From positions 2,187,651 to 2,251,650 of the forward strand of contig JASKMD010000020.1 of the NCBI GenBank assembly GCA_030144725.1: a stretch of DNA of 64,000 bases, read 5' to 3'. Every line of letters begins with the position of its first letter. The stretch's first letter is position 1. Positions 57,801 to 64,000 of the stretch are shown here, in pieces. Under the pieces are notes generated by a model, which did not search any database, was not told the origin of the DNA, and was given only the letters and a program-made list of their open reading frames with translations. The stretch comes from Haematococcus lacustris (Eukaryota; Chlorophyta; Chlorophyceae; Chlamydomonadales; Haematococcaceae). Both the position numbers and the translations under genes were made by a program.

Positions 57801-57854
57801 TGCGCCAAAGAAGACCACCAGCTGCTTCACACAGTCATAGTGCTTCAAAGACGC
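43118..57854 (-). CDS. membrane-linked PAS / class III nucleotide cyclase
   Basis: Exons in transcript order: 57854-57633, 57553-57464, 57386-57309, 57238-56486 (donor likely), 55738-55556, 55114-54941, a short exon near 54720-54690 (uncertain), 53996-53547, an unresolved junction, 52751-52531, 52334-52275, 52053-51954, 51690-51649, 51543-51447, 51208-51105, 50022-49995, 49612-49549, 49120-49013, 48359-48285, 48102-48071, 47810-47780, 47248-47144, 45868-45621, about 45371-44313, 43912-43118. The architecture is a hydrophobic segment, linker, PAS domain with a large insertion, class III cyclase domain and a disordered Gln/Pro/Ala tail. It should make cGMP or cAMP from GTP or ATP. The N-terminus (exons above 57854) is not identified; transposons start at 58008. 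Confidence 0.85.
45903..46675 (-). mobile_element. foldback-containing non-autonomous element, copy B (inverted)
   Basis: Reverse-complement homologue of copy A. Its foldback core is 45904-46055. Its internal subrepeat is a 20-bp unit, TTGCCGCTCGACCATTATGC, about five times at 46203-46330. The reverse complement of that unit resembles the copy A subrepeat, so the two copies expanded related units differently. It lies inside an intron of the cyclase gene (between exons 47248-47144 and 45868-45621). Confidence 0.75.
46776..46920. repeat. (GAGGCT/GAGACT)n microsatellite
   Basis: About 24 imperfect hexamers in the cyclase intron next to element B. Confidence 0.85.
47144..51690 (-). CDS. cyclase gene: class III nucleotide cyclase catalytic domain
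   Basis: Eleven phase-consistent exons, each 28-108 bases. In order they show LFPRHIVEYLST, VTLLFMDIVGFTALSKEV (first metal Asp), KVETAGDCYIVAGG (Glu at the base-selecting position and second metal Asp), GMHTGNCVSGL, KIPKFAVFGDTMNVASRM (transition-state Asn and Arg), ESTCIPGRIQLS and TGGIQVKGQ, joining to MMQTYFLEE. All core catalytic residues are present, so the enzyme is probably active. The Glu suggests GTP, but the second selectivity position is Ala, so the substrate cannot be assigned with confidence. Confidence 0.9.
47444..47805. repeat. 362-bp duplicated segment, copy 2 (in the cyclase gene)
   Basis: The counterpart of 37966-38327. Here the exon continues normally to its acceptor at 47811, so this is the native copy. 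Confidence 0.95.
48630..48712. repeat. 15-16-bp minisatellite (GAGAGGGTCAGAGGA)
   Basis: Five to six tandem copies in the intron between cyclase exons 49013 and 48359. Confidence 0.85.
51954..52334 (-). CDS. cyclase gene: second half of the PAS domain
   Basis: Exons 52334-52275 (HSDGLPWQELYMHG) and 52053-51954 (PTTGEPGLLVVQQD) give the final PAS strands: the DGxxW strand, then the P-x-TGEP turn and the last strand. They lie directly before the cyclase linker, the usual order in algal PAS-cyclase proteins. Confidence 0.7.
52531..55738 (-). CDS. cyclase gene: exons encoding the PAS insertion
   Basis: Exons 55738-55556 (61 codons; KLLRERMRRRTKTASMLGLI), 55114-54941 (58 codons; AYRRMSLVMNPAWEEGTP), 53996-53547 (150 Pro/Ala/Ser-rich codons) and 52751-52531 (73 codons ending ENIQVTVK) have GT-AG borders. 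All are phase 0 except the entry to 52751 (phase 1). At least one small exon between 53547 and 52751 is unresolved; a GGIVFFDAG-containing piece near 53350-53290 is a candidate. Confidence 0.55.
56486..57238 (-). CDS. cyclase gene: first half of the PAS domain plus start of an insertion
   Basis: Reads CVLDVSGNRLLFVEG, then LYHILGDDASAMNEVLVCVA and GLTWQGTL, the usual PAS order of N-terminal strand, helices and the WxG strand. After TWQGTL the sequence becomes Ser/Pro/His-rich and low complexity to the donor proposed at 56485 (GTGCGT, phase 0). Confidence 0.6.
57309..57854 (-). CDS. cyclase gene: hydrophobic segment and linker exons
   Basis: Exon 57854-57633 (74 codons) contains a long hydrophobic stretch (LVVFFGAAVRLCGCIALHWM then CLTLVIMAV) followed by basic residues, fitting a membrane helix or hairpin. 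Exons 57553-57464 (NISASAMGVHRLLQRVLCG) and 57386-57309 (KYAAVQHTAGWAEEILQQ) continue in phase 0. An in-frame TAG sits just 5' of 57854, so translation must enter by splicing from upstream. Confidence 0.65.
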
Positions 57855-58007
57855 CTAAGCCGTCTCCCCCTGCAGCTGCAATCACACACACAAGGCACAC
57901 AGGGTGGCTGACATGGTGGCACCAGGTCAGGCATGGTACAGTCAACCACATTCTCACTTCATGCCATCCCACCACATTTCTATACATAAGCTACACCAGC
58001 CACCCTC

Positions 58008-58689
58008 TCAAGTGTCCCCAACTAACAGAAAATGACAGGAAACTGACCCCTGGTAATCAAAACGACGCCGCGTCTCAGCCACGTGGTTTCTATTTATCTT
58101 TCACACATCACCGCATAGAGGACTCCGTCAGCTATGCGGTGCAACATGTGTAATTAAATACTATGCACTGTGCTGAGTGCTATGGCGGCTCAAACCTCCA
58201 CATTCAAACCCATGCATTGTTTGCTCATGCGGGCTTCGTCGCGAGACACCGCTGCAGCCGACGTGGCCCAGGAGCACCTGCGCACAGTGAGGGACAGTCG
58301 CCGCAGTAAAAACGATTCACATGGCATGCCAAACCGATGTAACAGTGCCACTACACACACGCACGAAAACACACAAGGCTGGAGCGATACTCCGCATCCG
58401 TCACTATTCCTGTTGCTCTGATGATGAGCACCTTCCCATGCTACTTGTATGTGCAGCCATCAAATTGCACGTGTATTATCACCACCTCCTCCCCATCTCT
58501 ACACGCCATCCCAGCCCCACCATCACCCAGCCCAGTCCCACATTGCCGCATGTAGGAGTGGGAGTGGGTGGGAAGTGTGGGAGGGGGTGAAAAGGACGTG
58601 CGGGGGGTGGGAGGGCAGTGAGTGGGCTGGGAGGGGGTGGAAGGGGGGATGGGGGGCGTTGCTGGCGCTGGGAGTGGGTGGGAAGAGGT
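58008..58689 (-). mobile_element. T-family element fragment (T4), inverted
   Basis: Starts TCAAGTGTCCCCAACTAAC and matches the right ends of T1, T2 and T3 in reverse orientation through CCCCTGGTAATCAAAACGAC and the GCGGCTCAAA region, then a G-rich tract corresponding to the internal C-rich tract. It is cut by the insertion of T2. Confidence 0.7.
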
Positions 58690-58696
58690 GTGTAGG

Positions 58697-60360
58697 TCAG
58701 GAGTCCCCAACATGGGGTTGGTAATCTTCATGCAAGTACTCGCTACAAAGTGCACCGATTTCGATAGCGTTCGTTGCATTGGCACCTGCGAATTACTCCG
58801 CATCTACTGGCAGGCGGCGCGTTAATCCTTGCATCAGAGTCCATGCCGGCGCAAGCGAGCGCGGACACACCTGAGCTGCTCACTATCGATTGTTCTAGTG
58901 GTGAGTAGCGGCACCAATGAGCGAACTGCGCTTGGCATCGAGCCTGAAGTACAATCTATGTTTAGCCCGCCAGGCTCACTCCGCGAGCCTTTCATTGGTG
59001 CAGGCGGCGTCGGAAGACCGTCGTGGGGCAAGTTACTGAGCGACATTGCAATATACGCGGAGAATGTGCGTTTCTCTCTAGCCAGTCACGCAGAAAAAGG
59101 GACCCCCTTCCACAAACTGGCATGTTGTGAGTTGACCACACTGAATACCTAGATTGTGGCTCTGTAACTTTGTTCCTAACTCAACAACACACCTGTTGGA
59201 GAAGAAAGTACGTCATTTCATTGAGAAAGCTTGTGGGAACATACATTGGCGTAACCTAACGTTGCCTTGCAGTGCTGACTAGCCCAACCGGACCACCCCC
59301 TGGCAGCCCCACCCCCTCCCAGCCCCGGCCCCACCCCCTCCCACCCCCTCCCACCCCCTCCCAGCCCCAGCCCCGCCCTCCCACCCACTCCCTCCCCCAG
59401 CCCCGCCCTCCCACCCCCTCCCACCCCCTTCCAGCCCCAGCCCCGCCCTCCCAGCCCCTCCCACCCCCAGTCCCACCCCTCCCACCCCCTCCCACCCCCT
59501 CCCACCCCCTCCCACCCCCTCCCACCCCCTCCCACCCCCTCCCACCCCCTCCCACCCCCTCCCCCCTCCCCCCTCCCACCCCCTCCCACCCCCTCCCAGC
59601 CCCAGCCCCACCCCCTCCCACCCCCTCCCACCCCCTCCCACCCCCAGCCCCGCCCTCCCACCCACTCCCACCCCCAGCCCGCCCTCCCACCCCCTCCCAC
59701 CCCCTTCCAGCCCCAAGCCCACCCTCCCACCCCTTGTACATCCTAGACCAATGGCCCAGGGCCGGCGGCGTGCTCAGCTCCAAGCCCTGTTCAACTCACC
59801 AAGGGCTGGCTATCTGCAACGAGGGCCATTGCAACGAGGGCTGAGGCTATTGCCCAGCAGGTGCAGGCCGAGAATGAAATGCTAGTGACCGAGGCTGAAT
59901 TGCATCAAGCCATTGAGGAGGTCTTAGTTGCCAACATGCACGACCAAGAGGAGAAGCACAAGCACCTGCAGGCATCACACATGCAGCAACAGCCTTGTAT
60001 ACTTCCGAGCATGGGTGGAGGGGCGTCGTTACATCGGTTTTGCGTGCCATGTGCATTGTTTTGACTGCGGCGACTGTCCCTGACTGTTTGCAGAGGCTAC
60101 TGGGCCACGTCGGTCGCGGCGGTCGGTCGCGGCGAGGCCCGCATGAGCAAAACTGACATGCATTTGAATGTCAAGATTTGAGCCGCCATAGCACTTAGCA
60201 CACTGCACAATATTTAATGTTACAAGCTGACAGAGTCCTCTATCCAGGGATGTGCGAATCACAAATAGAAACCACGTGGCTGAGACGCGGCGTCGTTTTG
60301 ATTACCAGGGGTCGGTTTCCTATCATTTCCTGCCATTTTTTGTTAGTTGGGGTCGCCTGA
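58697..60360 (+). mobile_element. T-family TIR element (T2), complete
   Basis: Starts TCAGGAGTCCCCAAC and ends GTTGGGGTCGCCTGA. GTGTAGG flanks both sides (58690-58696 and 60361-60367). It has the same internal order as T1, including a (CCCACCCCCT)n tract at 59300-59740, and carries a short coiled-coil frame at 59861-60064 that is related to one in T3. Confidence 0.85.
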
Positions 60361-60367
60361 GTGTAGG

Positions 60368-61593
60368 TCAGGCGCTCCCAACTGTTTAAAAATGACAGGA
60401 AACCGACCCCTGGTAGTAGGACGGCCGTATCTCTGCACTCACTGCGCCAAATGTTATGCTAGATGGTTTACAATGAAGCCAACCCAGCCAGCTACCTTTC
60501 ACCCATCCAGAATAAATATACACTGAGTATGCCGTGCACAACAAAGCGTCAAAGTTAGTGATTCAAATTTGAGCCGTAGCGGAGCATGCAGTCATCGCTG
60601 CGACCGCCCGCGTCGCTTAGGCTGCTCTACATGGGCATGCGCGTCGGCGGCAGCAGTCAGATCGGAAAGCGGTTGCAGCGATGTGGCACTGAGCCTACTT
60701 CCTCCCCATACCTGGAGGGCAATGCCACAGCTCGACCATTTTGACTTACAACATGCTACTTACTAGGTTAACTTCCTCTCAGACATTGCTACAAACAATC
60801 ATACTCAGACAAGCCAAAAGCTCACTTTCGTCTGTGACCCCCAACTCCCTTAGCCGATCTCAGGACCAAGGCCATGCAGTCAGTCGCACAACTCCACACC
60901 ATGTCCGAGTTTGGACTCGGCTCCTCTGAGAGTTACACTCCCCTACATTCCATCCACCTGCGTGCAACGTTTCATAGCTCAACTGTCACCCCACAGCCCC
61001 GTGGCCCTGATTCTGCTTGGAGAACATGCTGTCACTTTGAAGATGTTAAACTGATAGAGGCCTAGGCTGTTTAACGTGCGGTTTATTTCAACAAATGCGC
61101 CAAGGGGTCAAGAACAAACATTTTGTGGCCGTTTTCCTGTGGGTGCAACGGGTGCAACACAGTGAAGGACATAGTGGAGGAGGGGGGGGTGTAACCCGGT
61201 GATACCTCAATGTGCGCCGACCCAAATGGTGTATTGGGCGGAAGTGAGCACATCTATTATGTTTCATTCACCCCGTCTAGGCGCCCTGCACGCCCGGCAG
61301 GCATCGCGTTGGGTGCTGGCCGGACATTCCATTTGTGCACAACCAGCTCACTACGCTAGGTAGATGGGGTCACAGCGATGTGGCTCACCGTGCCAAGGAG
61401 ACTCGTCTCGCCGCTGTGATTTGTTCGCGGGCACATGTGGCAGTATGCGAGCAAAGACTCCAATGGCTTGCGCTGATGGTCAGATGACGCGCATTTATTT
61501 GCGGCTACCAATGTGATAAACGCTATTGAAAACGATGCACTATTGAGAGAGTACTTGCGTGCATATTACTAACCCCATGTTGGGAGCGCCTGA
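60368..61593 (-). mobile_element. T-family relative with perfect 15-bp TIRs
   Basis: Begins TCAGGCGCTCCCAAC and ends GTTGGGAGCGCCTGA, perfect inverted repeats. The right end continues inward as CCAACATGGGG-type sequence in reverse, so the orientation is inverted relative to T2. GTGTAGG lies on both sides (60361-60367 and 61594-61600). The interior is mostly unrelated to T1-T3. No transposase frame. Confidence 0.8.
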
Positions 61594-61890
61594 GTGTAGG
61601 TCAGGCGACCCCAACTAACAAAAAATGACAGGAAATGATTGGAAACCGACCCCTGGTAATCAAAACGACGCCGCGTCTCAGCCTCGTGGTTGCTATTTAT
61701 GTTTCGCACATCCCTGGATAGAGGACTCTGTCAGCTATGCGGTGCAGCTTGTAACATTCAATATTGTGCACTGTGCTGAGTGCTAAGGCGGCTCAAATCT
61801 TGACATTTAAACTCATGCCAGTTTTGCTCATGCGGGCCTCGCCGCGACCGACCGCCGCGACCGACGTGGCCCAGTAGCCTCTGCAAACAG

Positions 61891-62286
61891 TCAGTGACAG
61901 TCGCCGCAGTCAAAACAATTCACATGGCACGCCAAACCGATGTGACGACGCCCCTCCACCCATGCTCGGGAGTATACAAGGCTGCTGAATTGCTTACCCG
62001 ATTCGTGAGTAGTACCTACTACCTGGCCACTCGGTAACTGCCTGAGTGCTGCCTGTAGGTGCTGGTGCTTCTCCTCAAGGTAGTGCATTTTGGCAGCAAG
62101 GACCTCCTCAATGGCTTGATGCAATTCAGCCTCAGTCATCAGCATCTCATTCTCGGCCTGCACCTCCTGGGCAATAGCCTCTGCCCTCCTTGCTGTAGGT
62201 TTTAGGCCATTAGGACTGTGCAGATGAGCAGCCCTTGGTGACTTTACAAGTGCTGCAAGATGAGCACGCTGCCGGCTGGGACTCAT
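61891..62286 (-). pseudogene. small coiled-coil ORF carried by T3
   Basis: A 131-codon ATG-initiated frame; residues near the middle (AEAIAQEVQAENEMLMTEAE, then LHQAIEEVLAAKMH) form a plausible coiled coil. T2 has the same stretch with substitutions but a different continuation, and T1 lacks it. The C-terminal third is ordinary element sequence, so this is more likely a captured host exon fragment than a functional element gene. Confidence 0.35.
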
Positions 62287-62740
62287 GGGTTTGCGTCTTG
62301 CAATGACTTGCTAGGGCCAGGGGGCGACATTGAGAGGGGCTGGGAGGGGGTGGGAAGGGGTGGGCAGGGGTGGGAGGGGGTGGGAGGGGGGTGGCGGGGG
62401 TGGGAGGGGCTGGGAAGGGGTGGGAAGGGGTGGGAGGGGGTGGGAAGGGTTAGCGGGGCAGTGAGGGGGCAGTGAGGGGGTGGGAGGGGGTGGGAGGCTT
62501 CTGCGGGGGCTGGGAGGTGGTGGGGCTGCAAGGGGGTGCGGGTCCAGGCGGTCGGAGTAGGCTAGTCATTCCTGCTAGGCAAAGTCGGGTCACGCCAATG
62601 TCATTCCAAGCAGGCCTGATCAACTGATTGTCATGCTTTCTTCTCCAGCAGTTGTGACGTTGAATAAGGAACAAAGTTATGTATCGAAAGTCTGGAAAGT
62701 CACAGTAGTCAGCTCACAACATGCCGTTTTGTGGATGAGG

Positions 62741-62969
62741 TGTTAAAGAATGCAGTCAAGCCATTGAGGCGACTCTTCGTCACCGGGTAGTGTATGTTTG
62801 TGTGACCGGTAGGACTTAAGCAGACTCCTGCGTGAGGTACGACGGCACGGTCGTGCCCTCGCGCAGGTATGGTGTTGTTCCGCATTGCTATGCACACAGT
62901 CGCTCATCACGTGCATATAATTGTTCTTCTCTTTACACTTGTAACAAGGCACGGTCGTGCCCTCGCGCA
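62741..62969. mobile_element. 229-bp insertion in T3 with a 5-bp TGAGG duplication
   Basis: T1 and T2 read straight through this point. In T3 the extra sequence is bounded by TGAGG at 62736-62740 and 62970-62974. A 20-base motif, CACGGTCGTGCCCTCGCGCA, occurs at its right end and again about 104 bases earlier. Confidence 0.6.
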
Positions 62970-63327
62970 TGAGGGTCCCTTTTCTTGTGTGACTGGCGAG
63001 AGAGATACGCACATTTCCCGCGTTTGCAGCAATGTCGATACATAACATGCCCAGCGATAGCCCTCCAACACCGCCTGCACCAACAAGAGGCTCGCGGAGC
63101 GAGCAAGGCGGGCTGAAATGTGATTGTACTTCCGGCTGGATGCCAGGCGGAGTTCCCTCATTGGTGCCACTACTCACCACTAGAACAATCGATAGTGAGC
63201 AGCTGAGGTGTGTCCGCGCTCGCTTGCGCCGGCATGGCCTCACTCGCAAGAGTTAACGCGCCGCTTGCCAGTAGATGCACAATAACTCGCAGCTGCCAGT
63301 GTGATGAACGCTATCGAAAACGGTGCA

Positions 63328-63635
63328 TGAAGCTTGTGCTGCCGCTGTTGAAGCTTGTGCTGCCGCTGGGCGCCCTCATCCTTGCATTTCTCGCACTGTG
63401 CGCGAAACTGTCTCAAACATGCCTCGATCATACCTCGAAATCACAAAAATCGATACCCCCATCGAATCGACAGCTTACCCCATCGACACACTGGGCCGAT
63501 ATCAGTCGGCGTCGGTCCCCCTATTCGGTCCGCAACCAAGGCGGGATCGGCGGGGGGGGAAATGTCCGACGTGCCTCGCATCCTTTGTGTCTGCCTTGCT
63601 GTGTGCACATACACCCTCCACAAATCTTGATGACA
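63328..63635. other. no confident gene
   Basis: The plus-strand frames here are better explained as the 3' UTR and flank of the minus-strand gene to the right. Confidence 0.4.
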
Positions 63636-63640
63636 TTACA
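63636..63640 (-). promoter_or_regulatory. TGTAA polyadenylation signal
   Basis: Minus-strand TGTAA about 200 bases past the stop at 63838, supporting the 3' end of the right-edge gene. Confidence 0.5.
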
Positions 63641-63837
63641 CCGTTTTGCCAAGGCAAGGGCAAGGCTGCCAACTTCAATCCAGCCTTAGAGCCAGGCAGG
63701 CGGCTGTACTTCCATGTGTGGGGGTTCATGAAGCTGTGCTGGAGCCTGACAGCCAACCACACGCTGCAAACAAACGGCCCTGGCACAGAGCACCAGCAGC
63801 GAGGGGGCACACCATATGGGCGACGTACCCTGCTCCA

Positions 63838-63978
63838 TCATCTCAAGTAAGTAGCATAGCTGGAGCTGACATAGGTAGTGGCATCGTCTGCAGCGGCGAC
63901 ATAGCCCCCGCCGCCACCAGCTGCTCTCGCGCTCCCTGGCCTGCCGCCCCCTTGGCCCCGCAAGCTAGGCCCTGTGAT
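63838..63978 (-). CDS. last exon of a right-edge gene, Gly-rich C-terminus
   Basis: The acceptor GAGCTGCAG precedes 63978. The exon is phase 0, 46 codons plus TGA (63840-63838): a Gly/Arg-rich stretch, then GYVAAADDATTYVSSSYATY, ending Leu-Arg. A TGTAA signal follows at 63640. I do not recognise the family; the rest lies beyond the window. Confidence 0.5.
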   Translation of the reverse strand: MTGPSLRGQGGGRPGSARAAGGGGGYVAAADDATTYVSSSYATYLR

Positions 63979-64000
63979 CTGCAGCTCGGGGCAACGCCGC

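Larger units (their letters stand above)
61601..63327 (-). mobile_element. T-family TIR element (T3), inverted, distal end truncated
   Basis: Starts TCAGGCGACCCCAAC at 61601 and follows T1/T2 in reverse through the G-rich tract (62330-62520) to GCTATCGAAAACGGTGCA. The final roughly 60 bases that end in the TIR are missing. A 229-bp insertion lies at 62741-62969. Confidence 0.8.

Noticed and set aside
59272..59844. Pro/Ser/His-rich ORFs over C-rich tracts in the T elements
   Set aside because: Low-complexity translations of (CCCACCCCCT)n-type satellite.

Overview
This window is nuclear DNA from a green alga, most likely a chlorophycean/volvocalean (Haematococcus- or Chlamydomonas-like). The evidence is high GC content, many short exons separated by small GT-AG introns with pyrimidine-rich acceptors, TGTAA polyadenylation signals, Gln/Ala/Pro-rich low-complexity protein tails, abundant G/C-rich micro- and minisatellites, and proteins typical of photosynthetic eukaryotes (a Toc75/OEP80-type Omp85 barrel, a ZIP metal transporter, a PAS plus class III cyclase protein). 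The species assignment is inference. There are two 500-base N gaps (9838-10337 and 36774-37273), so this is a scaffold. All gene models were built by hand from reading frames and splice sites.

Left part (1-13 kb): the 3' exon of a Gln/Ala-rich protein (+), an unrecognised multi-exon gene on the minus strand (start at 5737), a 130-bp foldback MITE, a 1.72-kb TIR transposon with a 7-bp target duplication, the 3' half of a ZupT/ZTP29-like ZIP transporter (-) that runs into the first gap, and a 1.27-kb (CCCCG)n array embedded in a degenerate repeat.

Centre (13-36.8 kb): one plus-strand gene of at least 16 exons encodes a coiled-coil protein of more than 5,500 residues. Its core is a single 9.5-kb exon with 71 tandem copies of a 42-residue (six-heptad) unit. 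The copies form higher-order repeats, including two adjacent near-identical 1,818-bp blocks. The gene runs into the second gap.

Right part (37-57.9 kb): a non-autonomous foldback-containing element occurs as two inverted copies (about 37.3-38.0 and 45.9-46.7 kb). Between them lie a 5'-truncated Omp85 gene and the 3' end of a large minus-strand gene. That gene (57,854 to 43,118) encodes a hydrophobic segment, a PAS domain apparently split by a long low-complexity insertion, a class III nucleotide cyclase catalytic domain assembled over eleven exons, and a long disordered tail. A 362-bp piece of it is duplicated with no mismatch seen 9,478 bp away, ending exactly at a (TCAGGG)n array.

Far right (58-64 kb): a stack of TIR elements of the same family as the 6-kb copy. 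Three abut each other with the same 7-bp GTGTAGG at each junction. The last exon of another minus-strand gene lies at the right edge.
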